NCBI RefSeq assembly: GCF_008369445.1 | Contig: NZ_VTWH01000003.1 | Coordinates: 124,001-188,000, forward strand | Reading direction: 5' to 3' | Length of the DNA stretch: 64,000 nt | Origin: Aureimonas fodinaquatilis | GTDB lineage: Bacteria; Pseudomonadota; Alphaproteobacteria; Rhizobiales; Rhizobiaceae | In this document: positions 45,488 to 54,795 of the stretch, one piece after another | Layout of the letters: each line of letters starts with the position of its first letter | Numbering within the stretch: the first letter of the stretch is position 1 | Notes under the pieces: model-generated | Told to the model about the DNA's origin: nothing | Database searches by the model: none | Seen by the model: the letters and a program-made list of their open reading frames with translations, nothing else | Translations under genes and position numbers: made by a program

Positions 45488-47320
45488 TCATGCAGCCGCA
45501 TTTTCCGTGTTATTCCAGTCACTCAGTTGCACAAGGTGTCCTGGGCTCACTTCTCGATAGGCTTTTTTCGGCGGTACATAATCATATGATCTGAGAGGGC
45601 TTTTGATCTCTTTCCCCAGATCAGGACGCTTCAGTTTGCGTGCTGCTGGATCGGGAATGGGAACAGCGTCAATCAGGCGGCGTGTATAAGGGTGCTGGGG
45701 GTTGTTGAAGATGGACTCTCTTGGCCCAATCTCGACAATTTCACCCAGATACATCACTGCAACGCGATGGCTGATCCGCTCGACAACGGCCATATCATGG
45801 CTGATGAACAAATAGGCCAGATCGTGCTTTTCCTGCAAATCCATCAGAAGATTCGCCACCTGCGCCTTAACGGAAACATCCAGTGCCGAAACAGCTTCAT
45901 CAGCAACAATCAGCTTGGGCTGAAGCGCCAAGGCACGGGCAATCGATATGCGCTGACGCTGACCACCCGAGAATTCATGTGGGAAACGCTCGGCCATTGA
46001 GGCAGCCAGTCCAACCTGTTCAAGCAGTTCCGCCACCCTTTCCTTCGCCTGTTTCTTGTTCATCAAACCATGCGAGAGGATGGGCTCAGCAATTGCCGCG
46101 CCGATACGAATACGCGGATTGAGCGACGCAAAAGGATCCTGAAAGATAATCTGTGCGCTGCGTCGCATGGCCCGCAAGGATGAAGCGCCCAGTTTGGTCA
46201 CATCCTTATCTTCAATAATGATGCTGCCGGATGCGGGTTCGAGAAGGCGCATGATGGCGCGCCCGGTTGTTGATTTTCCACAACCGGATTCCCCTACAAG
46301 CGCCAGCGTTTCACCAGGGCGTAAATCAAATGAAACATCTTCAACGGCATGAATTCGACCATTGGGCAGATCAAAACGGACAACAATATTGGAGGCTTGC
46401 AGAATAGGGTTGCGAGTTGATGGAACCGGCTTTGTCACCCGGCCATCTTTCGCTTCACCGGTTTGCGGATTCACCTCGGGAAAGCGCTTTGGCGCGATCG
46501 TGTCACCCATGGTGCCAAGGCGCGGAATGGAAGCCAACAGCGATTTGGTGTAAACAGCTTTTGGTGAAGCAAAGATGTCCCTGGTGGCACCAGTCTCAAC
46601 CATATCGCCGCGCAACATGACAACAGTGCGATCTGCCACCTCGGCAACCACACCCATATCATGGGTGATGAAGAGGACAGCCATGTTCTCTTCTTCCTGC
46701 AATTCCCGAATGAGATGCAGAATTTCCGCCTGAATGGTCACATCCAATGCGGTTGTCGGCTCGTCAGCAATCAAAAGCTTCGGGCGGCAGGCCAACGCCA
46801 TTGCAATCATCACCCGCTGGCGCATCCCGCCTGAAAATTTGTGCGGATATTCATGCAGTCGTGTTTTGGCGGCGGGAATACGGACACGATCCATGAGCCG
46901 CAGAGCTTCGGCTTCAGCCTGCTTCCAGCTCAGCTTCTGATGCAGCACAAGTGCTTCAGCCAACTGATTGCCGATTGTGAATACCGGGTTCAGTGAGGTC
47001 ATCGGCTCCTGGAAGATCATGCCGATTGAGCCACCGCGCACCGAGCGCATTTCGGCTTCCGAAACCTGCAACAGGTCGCGGCCTTCAAGAAGAATGCGGC
47101 CTTCTATGCGCGAATTGTCCTTTGGCAGAAGGCGCATGGTGGACAATGCCGTTACGCTTTTGCCTGAACCGCTTTCGCCAACAATAGCAACGGTTTCGCC
47201 AGCGTGAACATGGAAATTGATATCGCGTATGACCGCACGCCAGCCGCCAGCCGACTTGAAGGATGTCGTCAGTTGCTCAACGGATAAAACGGGATTTGTG
47301 CTGCGGTTGTGTTCCGCCAT
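45488..47320 (-). CDS. Fused DppD-DppF-type ABC ATPase of a peptide importer
   Basis: 610-residue protein with two complete ABC ATPase domains. The first (about 10-265) has Walker [19 protein letters not shown] and signature [17 protein letters not shown]. The second (about 310-560) has [18 protein letters not shown] and [18 protein letters not shown]. Each is followed by an oligopeptide-transporter tail. The domain pair resembles GsiA of the glutathione importer. It starts 2 bases after the DppC-like gene ends, powering import by the DppB/DppC pore. Confidence 0.94.
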   Translation of the reverse strand: MAEHNRSTNPVLSVEQLTTSFKSAGGWRAVIRDINFHVHAGETVAIVGESGSGKSVTALSTMRLLPKDNSRIEGRILLEGRDLLQVSEAEMRSVRGGSIGMIFQEPMTSLNPVFTIGNQLAEALVLHQKLSWKQAEAEALRLMDRVRIPAAKTRLHEYPHKFSGGMRQRVMIAMALACRPKLLIADEPTTALDVTIQAEILHLIRELQEEENMAVLFITHDMGVVAEVADRTVVMLRGDMVETGATRDIFASPKAVYTKSLLASIPRLGTMGDTIAPKRFPEVNPQTGEAKDGRVTKPVPSTRNPILQASNIVVRFDLPNGRIHAVEDVSFDLRPGETLALVGESGCGKSTTGRAIMRLLEPASGSIIIEDKDVTKLGASSLRAMRRSAQIIFQDPFASLNPRIRIGAAIAEPILSHGLMNKKQAKERVAELLEQVGLAASMAERFPHEFSGGQRQRISIARALALQPKLIVADEAVSALDVSVKAQVANLLMDLQEKHDLAYLFISHDMAVVERISHRVAVMYLGEIVEIGPRESIFNNPQHPYTRRLIDAVPIPDPAARKLKRPDLGKEIKSPLRSYDYVPPKKAYREVSPGHLVQLSDWNNTENAAA

Positions 47321-47322
47321 GA

Positions 47323-48183
47323 TCAGGTTTCCTTCGCAAGACGTGGATCAACCATATCGCGCAGCCCATCACCCACGAGTTGCAGTGACAGCACAGAAAA
47401 GACGATTGCCAGACCGGGAAAAAGCATCAGCCATGGTGCGTTGTTCATGTATTCGCGCCCCGATGCCAGCATGGTGCCCCATGTCGGCATATCTGATGAA
47501 ACACCGATGCCGAGAAATGACAGGCTGGCTTCGGCCAGCATGGCCGATGCGAAAACAAATGTTGCCTGAACAAGGATGGGAGAGGCCAGATTGAGCAGGA
47601 CATGGCGCAGCAGAACCTGCCATGTCGGCAATCCAAGCGAAATTGCTGCCTCGATATAGGGCATCTCACGGACAACCAGCGTTGATCCACGAACAATACG
47701 TGCCAGTCGTGGCGCGTAGGTAATGCCCAACGCGATGATAACAGTTATCAGGGATGGGCCCAATGCAGCCACCAACGCAATGGCCAGCAGAATGTCGGGA
47801 AATGACATCATCGCATCCAGAAGGCGCGAGATCGGTGCATCCAGTTTGCGGAAGTAACCAGCGGTGACACCAAGGATAATGCCGAGGATTGTCGAGATTG
47901 CCACAACGCCCAAGCTGACAAGGAGGGAAATGCGCCCGGCATAAATAGCGCGGGAGAAGATATCCCTGCCAAATTCATCCGTGCCAAAGAAATGTGTCCA
48001 CGAGGGGCTTTGCAGCTTGTTGACGATCGAGAGTTTGTTGGGTGCGTAAGGCGCAATCCACGGTGCCAGCAGTGCAGCAAGGACAACGGTCAGCAGAATC
48101 AACGCACCCAGTGCAATGGCTCGATTGCCGAAAAGGCGGCGCAGACTGCCGATGAAGGGCATGGAGAAGGAAGCGAGCGTCAC
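47323..48183 (-). CDS. Peptide ABC transporter permease, DppC-like
   Basis: Inner-membrane permease of 286 residues with an N-terminal helix (about 20-40), a periplasmic loop containing HFFGTDEFGRDIFSRAIYAG (typical of DppC/OppC), and five further helices. The EAA-loop region is EMPYIEAAISLGLPTWQVLLRHVLLN. It overlaps the dppB-like gene by 4 bases and is translationally coupled to it. Acts with DppB, the fused ATPase and the family-5 binding protein. Confidence 0.94.
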   Translation of the reverse strand: MTLASFSMPFIGSLRRLFGNRAIALGALILLTVVLAALLAPWIAPYAPNKLSIVNKLQSPSWTHFFGTDEFGRDIFSRAIYAGRISLLVSLGVVAISTILGIILGVTAGYFRKLDAPISRLLDAMMSFPDILLAIALVAALGPSLITVIIALGITYAPRLARIVRGSTLVVREMPYIEAAISLGLPTWQVLLRHVLLNLASPILVQATFVFASAMLAEASLSFLGIGVSSDMPTWGTMLASGREYMNNAPWLMLFPGLAIVFSVLSLQLVGDGLRDMVDPRLAKET

Positions 48184-49130
48184 AGTTTTACCCTCGGATC
48201 TACCAGAATATACAGCATGTCCACGGCGAAATTGATCAGGACGTAAATTGCGGCCACAACCAGCAAGGTGCCCTGAATGACCGGATAGTCACGTCTGAGA
48301 ACGGCAGAAACGACGAGGTTGCCAATGCCTGGAAGGCCAAAGACGGTTTCTGTCACAACCGCACCTGCAACCAGCATGGCAATTGAAAGACCAATCACGG
48401 TGATGATGGGAATGAGCGCGTTCTTGAATGCGTGCTTGAGGATGACCCGCCGCTCGCTTGCGCCTTTGGCGCGCGCTGTGCGGACATAGTCGTCTCCCAG
48501 AACATCCAGCATTGCGGCGCGTGTGAAACGGGTTATCAGTGCCGAATTGACCACTCCCAGCGCCAGAGCAGGCAGTACGAGGTGGTGCAGCCGGTCTAAA
48601 AAGCCGGCATCCGGCCCGCCATAGCCTGAAGCGGGAAACCACCCCATTCCAACGGCCAGTGTCTGGATGAGAATGAGACCAAGCCAGAAACTGGGAACAC
48701 TGGCAGCAACCATTGTCAGCGTTACAACCGACTGGTCGAAAATGGTACCTCGCTTGACAGCGGAAAGAATGCCGACGGGCAAGGCAATGGTAATGGCGAT
48801 CAGAATAGAAAACAGAGTGAGGAAGAATGTGGGCTCCGCACGTGAGGCCAGTGCCTGAGTTACGGGCTGGTTAAGGAAGATCGACTGCCCCAGATCGCCC
48901 TGAAATATGCCCATGACGAAATGGGCATATTGAATCAGAATGGGCGCATCCAGGCCCATTCTGGCACGAAGGTCAGCAATGTCCTGCGGGGTCGCATCTG
49001 ACCCCAGCATGACCGCTGCCGGATCGCCCGGTGTTACGCGAACTATGATGAAAACAACTGTTACAACCAGAGCCAGCACGATCAACATGCCAACCAGTCG
49101 GTTCAACAGAGCCCAGGCGATCCGCTGCAT
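48180..49130 (-). CDS. Peptide ABC transporter permease, DppB-like
   Basis: Inner-membrane permease of 316 residues. The N-terminal helix (ALLNRLVGMLIVLALVVTVV) and RVTPGDPAAVMLGSDATPQD are DppB/OppB hallmarks. The cytoplasmic EAA loop lies in DYVRTARAKGASERRVILKH. It begins 9 bases after the binding-protein gene ends and overlaps the DppC-like gene. Substrate is set by the binding protein rather than by this subunit. Confidence 0.94.
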   Translation of the reverse strand: MQRIAWALLNRLVGMLIVLALVVTVVFIIVRVTPGDPAAVMLGSDATPQDIADLRARMGLDAPILIQYAHFVMGIFQGDLGQSIFLNQPVTQALASRAEPTFFLTLFSILIAITIALPVGILSAVKRGTIFDQSVVTLTMVAASVPSFWLGLILIQTLAVGMGWFPASGYGGPDAGFLDRLHHLVLPALALGVVNSALITRFTRAAMLDVLGDDYVRTARAKGASERRVILKHAFKNALIPIITVIGLSIAMLVAGAVVTETVFGLPGIGNLVVSAVLRRDYPVIQGTLLVVAAIYVLINFAVDMLYILVDPRVKL

Positions 49131-49139
49131 TTTAATGCC

Positions 49140-50657
49140 TCACTGCTTTGGAGTCACATTCCAGAAATGCGGCCAATAGGTTGGCGTGTAGCCACTTACG
49201 CCATTTGCAACGCCTGAAAGGGCATTGAAATTGCCAACCTTGTAGAGAGGAGCGTCATCATAGATGACAGTTTGAATGCCTTCCCAGGCTGTCAGCTTAT
49301 CCTCATCTGTGGTGGCATTCATGTACTGATTGACGGCTTCGGCCTTCTGGTCCGAAACATACCAGCCCGGATAGGAGTCAGTGATCGTGTTGATCGTGGT
49401 CGGATCGCCCGGGAAGTTGGAATGGGTGATGAAAATGTCCCATTGCGCAGGGTCAGCGCGACGCGTTGTCAATGTTGCCCAATCGACAACCTGCAGGTCG
49501 ACCTTGAAGCCGGCAGCTTCAAGATAAGCTTTGGCGACTTCGCCAATCTTGTAATGGAATTCGTACTGGCGGCTGGTCAAAAGGCGGATTGGAGTTCCGT
49601 CATATCCAGCATCCTGCAGGAGTTTTGCGGCTGCTTCCGGGTCGCCTTCACCATAGCGGGCAACACCTGCGTCCGTGTTCCAGTAAAAGCCTGTCGGGAA
49701 AATTGAACCGCCAACGCTGTAGAAGCGCTCGTCTGAAAAGGCAGCCAGCATCATATCGGAAGCATTCAGTGCCGCCTGCACCGCCTGTCGCAACTCTTTA
49801 TTGGTCAGAACACCCTGCTGCATGTTCATGTTGAGCGACGCCCAGCCGGAATTCTCAAAAATGACAGGCTTGGCCACGCCGCTGGCCTCAACCCGCTCAA
49901 AGGCACTCACAGGCAAGGCATCGGCAAAATCAAACTGTCCTGAAATCAACCCTTCAACACGGGTGTTTGCATCGGGAACCGGTACGAAGCGCAGTTCCCT
50001 GGCGATCGCCTCACGCTTGCCGGCATAGTTGCTCGGCTCTCCTTCAGGAGATTGGTAATCTTCAAAACGCACGAGCTGCGTATACTGGTCAGGCCTGCGC
50101 TCTTTCAGCGCGTAAGGTCCTGTTCCAATGAATTTCGTCAGCGTGTCTTCAACCGTTTCCGATGGAATGATGACCGATGCCTGCGAAAGCGTTGCCAGAA
50201 GGGGAGCATAGCGCGACTTGAGTTTGATGATGACCGCATGGTCGCCATCTTCAGCCAGGCTCTCGACAACTTCCGCAACCTGCCTGCCTTTGGAGTTGAT
50301 CTGCATCCAGCGTGTGAGGGAGGCTACAACGTCTTTGGCATCGAAGTCACTTCCATCATGGAACTTCACACCTTCGCGCAGGGCAATGCGGTATGTCAGG
50401 CCATCTTCTGAAATTTCAGGCATGGAGGCTGCAAGAAGCGGCACCGATTTCCACTGATCATCATAGGTGAACAGCGTTTCAAAAATATGCTGGTCGATGG
50501 TCAGAACGATGTCTGTCGGCGTCTGCATGACATCAAGGCTTGGTGGCTCGCCAATAGTGGCAATGGTCAGAACGCCATCCGTTGCCTGTGCCAATGCCAT
50601 GGCGCTGGAACAGGCAAGGGCGGCCGTTGCCGCAGCAAGTATAAAAGTTTTTTTCAT
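49140..50657 (-). CDS. Extracellular solute-binding protein family 5 (peptide-binding)
   Basis: Periplasmic binding protein of 505 residues. A signal peptide (about 1-23, ending MALA) is followed by VLTIATIGEPPSLDVMQTPT, the start of family-5 (DppA/OppA/NikA-type) proteins. The internal ALREGVKFHDGSDFDAKDVV is a family signature. An N-terminal Gln rather than Cys follows cleavage, so it is soluble, not a lipoprotein. Located directly after the M81 peptidase gene, so its ligand is likely to be a peptide or peptide-like amide cleaved by that enzyme. Confidence 0.93.
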   Translation of the reverse strand: MKKTFILAAATAALACSSAMALAQATDGVLTIATIGEPPSLDVMQTPTDIVLTIDQHIFETLFTYDDQWKSVPLLAASMPEISEDGLTYRIALREGVKFHDGSDFDAKDVVASLTRWMQINSKGRQVAEVVESLAEDGDHAVIIKLKSRYAPLLATLSQASVIIPSETVEDTLTKFIGTGPYALKERRPDQYTQLVRFEDYQSPEGEPSNYAGKREAIARELRFVPVPDANTRVEGLISGQFDFADALPVSAFERVEASGVAKPVIFENSGWASLNMNMQQGVLTNKELRQAVQAALNASDMMLAAFSDERFYSVGGSIFPTGFYWNTDAGVARYGEGDPEAAAKLLQDAGYDGTPIRLLTSRQYEFHYKIGEVAKAYLEAAGFKVDLQVVDWATLTTRRADPAQWDIFITHSNFPGDPTTINTITDSYPGWYVSDQKAEAVNQYMNATTDEDKLTAWEGIQTVIYDDAPLYKVGNFNALSGVANGVSGYTPTYWPHFWNVTPKQ

Positions 50658-50704
50658 GATTTTCTCCCTTTTATGGATTGGCGAGGCCGCCTTTTCCTAT
50701 GCGA

Positions 50705-52183
50705 TTAATCAAGGCCCAACGGGTCGGCGACACGCGGCCAGAGTTCAAGACTGGCTTTGCGATAAGGCGTTATCGCCGGATCTGTGGGGTAAGACGTCGG
50801 TGCGGCGATGTAGACGATCTCGGACGTGATCGGTTGAAAGCCGGCCTGGAAATGGTTGGTTGATTTGACCAGAAGGAAATCCTTCGATCGGTAATCAATG
50901 CCAAGATTGGTGAAGATATCCGGCTCATACGTCTGGGAACGGCTGGTGATCAGGATAATATCGATTGTGGTTCCCACAGGACGCACAACGGCAACGCGTC
51001 CCAGATTGACCCGGCTGTTACGGAAGCTTTGCCAACCGGCATCCACGACTTTCCTGATCGTCACCCGCAGATCCAGCGGATCGCCTCCCTGCCAGGACGA
51101 TTTGCCACCAATCCGAATATCAAGTTCTGCATCTTCACCTGCTGCATGGCAGAATGAGACGGCAACGGGGTCCCATATCGTGGCAACGCCGAAATTATCG
51201 AGCCCGCGCTTTTGCATGCGACGAATGATATGGGTTGCATCGCCTGCAACACCGCCACCCGGGTTGTCCCATATGTCGGATATGACAACGGGAAGAGCCG
51301 GATTTGCCTTGCGCACGGCAATTGCATGATCAAGGCCGGCTTCTGTATCAAACATCTGCATGGCGGTGATTTTTCGCATGGCGTAAAGCTCATGGCCCAG
51401 CCTGCGAGCCAAAGCATCGCCTATTGCCTTGTCGTTGTCCGTCACAACAATGATGCGGGTGCCCATGTCGGGTGCATCACCTGCCATGAAGCCATGAATG
51501 ACGGACAGTGAAAGAATGCCATCCTTGCCTTGCATGGCAACCAGTCGGTCGACAAAGGAGCGCATTGGTTCCCGGTTGGTCGGATAGATGGTGATCATCC
51601 GGCAATCGAAAGTGGAAATAACGGGGCGGATTTCTCCCTTGAGCGCCCTTAAGGCGAGGTCCACAACATGCTCGCCGCGTTCTTCGAAATCCGTATGCGG
51701 GAACTCAAGGAAGGTCGCCATGATGTCGAGATTGGCGACGCGCTTGGCCGTCAGATGACTGTGCGGATCAAACTCCGCTGCAATCAGAACATTTGGGCCG
51801 ACAATTTCGCGGATGCGCGCCAGAAGGTCACCTTCCGGGTCATCGTAGCCCTGCGCAACCATCGCGCCATGAAGCCCCAGCACAACGCCATCGACCGGTA
51901 ATGCCTGGCGCAATTCGTTGAGAATGGTGTCGCGAAGGGTTTCATATGTTTTGCGCTGGATAAGACCGGCAGGCTCTGCCCAGCAGGCAGTTCCTTCTAT
52001 GACCGTGAAGCCTTCAGCGCGCGCCCGACGGCGCAGAATCGGCACAACAGATGAACACAGTGTCGGTGTGTCCGGATGTTCACCAGGTGCGGCATAAAAG
52101 CCGGCCTTGAACGCATACATGTCGGTTGGAACAGGCGAGAAAGTGTTGGTTTCGGTCGCCAGAGAGGCTGTAAAAATACGCAT
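50705..52183 (-). CDS. M81-family metallopeptidase (microcystinase C / MlrC-like)
   Basis: Zinc peptidase of 492 residues. N-terminal domain begins MRIFTASLATETNTFSPVPT. The putative metal site lies in LHGAMVAQGYDDPEGDLLAR, AEFDPHSHLT and EFPHTDFEERG. The C-terminal MlrC domain has ISDIWDNPGGGVAGDATHII. The start is set where the family begins, 12 codons inside a longer frame. No signal peptide, so it acts on imported material. MlrC cleaves linearised microcystin fragments with D-amino acids and Adda; relatives sit next to Dpp-type importers. First gene of the island C operon. Confidence 0.9.
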   Translation of the reverse strand: MRIFTASLATETNTFSPVPTDMYAFKAGFYAAPGEHPDTPTLCSSVVPILRRRARAEGFTVIEGTACWAEPAGLIQRKTYETLRDTILNELRQALPVDGVVLGLHGAMVAQGYDDPEGDLLARIREIVGPNVLIAAEFDPHSHLTAKRVANLDIMATFLEFPHTDFEERGEHVVDLALRALKGEIRPVISTFDCRMITIYPTNREPMRSFVDRLVAMQGKDGILSLSVIHGFMAGDAPDMGTRIIVVTDNDKAIGDALARRLGHELYAMRKITAMQMFDTEAGLDHAIAVRKANPALPVVISDIWDNPGGGVAGDATHIIRRMQKRGLDNFGVATIWDPVAVSFCHAAGEDAELDIRIGGKSSWQGGDPLDLRVTIRKVVDAGWQSFRNSRVNLGRVAVVRPVGTTIDIILITSRSQTYEPDIFTNLGIDYRSKDFLLVKSTNHFQAGFQPITSEIVYIAAPTSYPTDPAITPYRKASLELWPRVADPLGLD

Positions 52184-52407
52184 ATGATTGCCCGTCATCG
52201 CACGCATAAAGAACGTCAAAGCTTCGCATGATTGCGCTGGTAAAATGTCCTGTCGCTAAACAGGCAGGAGACACTGCGGAAAAATCATTTTTGATGGTCC
52301 TCCGCCCATTTCTTGTAATTTATTTTCTAAATAATGCGTCAAACTACGCGTATGTCAACAAATATTGCGATTTTCACGTAAAAAATAGATCATCCATGAA
52401 AATATTA

Positions 52408-52422
52408 TGAAATTATTTTTCA
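52408..52422. promoter_or_regulatory. TGAAATTATTTTTCA, candidate RpiR operator (copy 1)
   Basis: TGAAA-n5-TTTCA, in the AT-rich region 225 bases upstream of the M81 peptidase start. The identical 15-mer occurs at 53813-53827. Between this site and the peptidase gene (52184-52407) nothing else is seen. Confidence 0.6.
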
Positions 52423-52479
52423 TTTTTTCATCTGCGTAATTTTGCGTTTCTCATGTCTCGATTATGCGAACGGGTATAA

Positions 52480-52597
52480 AACCTCGGTATGCGCCGGGCT
52501 GGGCAGTTCATAGCCAGCCATGGCTGGGGCAGGCGCTGGCAATGAGACGTCTGCGCACATGAAAAAAAGGCCTGTAAAAACAGGCCTTTTTTTCATG
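52480..52597 (+). ncRNA. Candidate small RNA or attenuator ending in a strong terminator
   Basis: No gene covers this stretch. It contains GGCTGG (52497-52502), CCAGCC (52514-52519) and GGCTGG (52522-52527), so the middle element can pair with either neighbour, giving mutually exclusive hairpins. An outer GCGCC/GGCGC pair encloses them and the 17-bp terminator follows. AT-rich promoter-like sequence (TTGCGT, TATGCG) lies just before. Transcription is hypothetical. Confidence 0.3.
52558..52597. terminator. Perfect 17-bp bidirectional terminator
   Basis: Arms of 17 bases (CATGAAAAAAAGGCCTG and its exact complement) around a six-base loop, with a T7 tract on either strand. It ends 20 bases beyond the PLP-enzyme stop, so it terminates that leftward gene and could also end any rightward transcript. 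Confidence 0.85.
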
Positions 52598-52617
52598 AGA
52601 AATGAATGTTTTCGCGC

Positions 52618-53706
52618 TTACCAAACCGCTCCGCGCGCAGCGACATCCTCGACGCGTGTCACAATGCCATTTCGATGAAAGACCATGCGGTCAAAAAGAT
52701 TGCTGACAACGCATGTATGATTGGGAATGACACGCACCATTGAGCCGATTGCAGGAAAATCGACTTTGCAATCGCTCAAATCGACCACGGCATGTTCTTC
52801 TGAAAGGGAGACAATCCGCGCAGCTTCAAAGCCTTCAATTGTGCCGAAATCGGAAAAGCCGAGAAGATCTGACGTCAGCGCTTTTGAACCGCAATCCAGC
52901 ACAGCGCGGTTTTCTGCCGGGCGTGAAACAACCGTTGCCAGGATGTACATTGCAATGTCGCCGATTTTGCAATGGCCTGCACGAACCATGCTGCGATCAT
53001 TGTAAACATATGTTCCGGCACGATGCTCCGTCGCGGACGGCACAAGATGGGCAGAATAGAAATCGGGAGAGCCGCCATTGGACCGGATCGGGCAATCAAG
53101 TCCCTGTGCTTTGAGCTGCTTCACCGTTTCGACAATGAAATTCTCAACTTCCTGGGCGCCGCCAACGGCCGGATAGGTCAGAATTCCGGCGAAATGCAAA
53201 CCGGGCTGCGCGTCAATCGATTGCGCCAGAGTTGTGGCGGCTTGCGGTGTCTGCACGCCGCAGCGCTTGCCACCGGTGTCGCACTCCACCAGTACGGATA
53301 GTGGTCGTTCAGCGTCAAATGTTGCGGCCAGTCCTGTTAACGTGGCCTCGCTATCAACCGTCACCTTCAATGCCCGAATTTTTTCATGAAGAGTTTTGAG
53401 GCGGGCGAGTTTCGAAGTTCCCAGAATATTGAAGGTGATGAGAATGTCCTCAAAACCTGCATCGGCAAACACTTCAGCTTCCGTTACTTTCTGGCAATTG
53501 ATCCCCTTTGCGCCCGCATCCACCTGCTGACGGGCGACAGCAGGAATCTTGTGGGTCTTGATGTGTGGACGAAAGGTTTTGCCGCTTTGCTCGATATAGG
53601 CTTGAGCGCGCGTGATATTTGCCGCCAGTCGATCTTCATCAATAACGGGCAGCGGGGTAGGCAAGTCTTCAATCCGTGTGCCTGTTGCGGGCCAGGGGAA
53701 TGTCAT
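52618..53706 (-). CDS. D-serine dehydratase / D-threonine aldolase family PLP enzyme
   Basis: Fold-type III PLP enzyme of 362 residues (alanine-racemase N-terminal domain plus D-serine-dehydratase-like C-terminal domain). The PLP-Lys is in FRPHIKTHKIPAVARQQVDA (about residue 52). The C-terminal metal site is in PNHTCVVSNLFD with His and Cys as in eukaryotic-type D-serine dehydratases. ATG 53706 is preferred over a start 7 codons earlier. The family converts D-serine/D-threonine by dehydration or aldol cleavage; dehydration would make the enamine handled by RidA. It is divergent from the RpiR gene, sharing its operator region. Confidence 0.87.
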   Translation of the reverse strand: MTFPWPATGTRIEDLPTPLPVIDEDRLAANITRAQAYIEQSGKTFRPHIKTHKIPAVARQQVDAGAKGINCQKVTEAEVFADAGFEDILITFNILGTSKLARLKTLHEKIRALKVTVDSEATLTGLAATFDAERPLSVLVECDTGGKRCGVQTPQAATTLAQSIDAQPGLHFAGILTYPAVGGAQEVENFIVETVKQLKAQGLDCPIRSNGGSPDFYSAHLVPSATEHRAGTYVYNDRSMVRAGHCKIGDIAMYILATVVSRPAENRAVLDCGSKALTSDLLGFSDFGTIEGFEAARIVSLSEEHAVVDLSDCKVDFPAIGSMVRVIPNHTCVVSNLFDRMVFHRNGIVTRVEDVAARGAVW

Positions 53707-53812
53707 ATGGAAACCTCTATGCGACATTGACCATTTTCGATGTATATAATTTTCTTATTCGGCTCAATTCAGCCGATCTTATTGACACTATTGCCGACGT
53801 TTTCCATAAATG

Positions 53813-53827
53813 TGAAATTATTTTTCA
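53813..53827. promoter_or_regulatory. TGAAATTATTTTTCA, candidate RpiR operator (copy 2)
   Basis: Exact copy of the 15-mer at 52408-52422, here between the divergent PLP-enzyme and rpiR-type genes, 36 bases before the regulator start. A separate 6-bp inverted repeat (TCGGCT/AGCCGA, 53759-53776) lies nearby. Confidence 0.62.
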
Positions 53828-53863
53828 AGTCCGGCAATCGCACGAAAGGTCTGATGTTTTCAC

Positions 53864-54727
53864 ATGGATATCATTCACGCGCTCAGTGATGACGAAAACA
53901 GACTTTCGGGACTGGAGAGAAAACTGGCGGCCTATGTGCTTGACAATGTGGATTTTGTTGTTGCTGCATCCATAAGCGAGCTGGCCGAAAAAGTTCAGGT
54001 TTCTGCGCCGACGGTAACGCGGTTCTGTCGGCATCTTGGCTGTCAGAGCTATTCGGACTTCAAGGTGCAGCTTGCGAAGATTTCTTATGTCGGATTGCGT
54101 TATCTGACCCCGGAAACTCAAACGAACAGCGTTGAAGAGGTTGCGGAAGACATTATTGCGAAGGCCCAGAATGCGCTGTTTCAATTGCATCGGCAATTGG
54201 ACCTGGCTGCGATTGACAGAGCGGCACATCTGTTACGCAGTGCCAATTTCATTCAGGCTTTCGGCGCAAGTGGTAACTCGGCAATGATCGCCAATGAATT
54301 GCACAACCGCCTTTTCCGACTGGGTTGTCATATCCATTCTTCCAATGATCACAGCATGAATGTCATGCTCTCTTCAGCAGCGGTACCCGGAACGGTCGTT
54401 GTGGGTTCATCGATGACGGGACGCGATGCAGATCTTCTGCATTGCATGAACCTGCTGCGTGAGAGATCAATTCCGACGATCGCCATCACTCAAAGCCAGT
54501 CGCCTCTGGCAAAAGCATGTGACGTGCTGATTGCAGTCGATCTTCAGGAGGGGAAGAATATTTTCCGCCCCACATCAACACGGTATGCGTATCTGGCGGC
54601 CATCGATATTCTGGCGAATATGGTGGCTTATGCCGATCGCAATCGTGCAGCCCGCGTTCTCAGGCAAATCAAGGAAGAGCTCGTCCGTTCGCGCGATGGT
54701 GATGATCGGCAGATACTGGGCGACTAA
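53864..54727 (+). CDS. RpiR/MurR-family regulator
   Basis: Regulator of 287 residues with an N-terminal HTH_6 domain (about 1-77: SISELAEKVQVSAPTVTRFC) and a C-terminal SIS domain (about 110-260) containing FGASGNSAMIANELHNRLFR and VGSSMTGRDADLLHC. SIS domains usually sense phosphosugars or amino-sugar derivatives, though members also control amino-acid and peptide use. Divergent from the PLP-enzyme gene with a TGAAATTATTTTTCA site between; the same site precedes the peptidase-Dpp operon, so it probably governs island C. Not part of the gci cluster, which converges on it. Confidence 0.9.
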   Translation: MDIIHALSDDENRLSGLERKLAAYVLDNVDFVVAASISELAEKVQVSAPTVTRFCRHLGCQSYSDFKVQLAKISYVGLRYLTPETQTNSVEEVAEDIIAKAQNALFQLHRQLDLAAIDRAAHLLRSANFIQAFGASGNSAMIANELHNRLFRLGCHIHSSNDHSMNVMLSSAAVPGTVVVGSSMTGRDADLLHCMNLLRERSIPTIAITQSQSPLAKACDVLIAVDLQEGKNIFRPTSTRYAYLAAIDILANMVAYADRNRAARVLRQIKEELVRSRDGDDRQILGD

Positions 54728-54795
54728 AGCATTCAAGGTTGAACCGACAAAGTTCCAACGATATGCCAATGGGACAGAACAAAGCGTTAGACAGT

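Noticed and set aside
52514-52527. CCAGCCATGGCTGG as a stand-alone operator
   Set aside because: It is a perfect 14-bp palindrome, but it overlaps the alternative hairpin elements and has no second copy, so it is treated as part of the candidate RNA structure.
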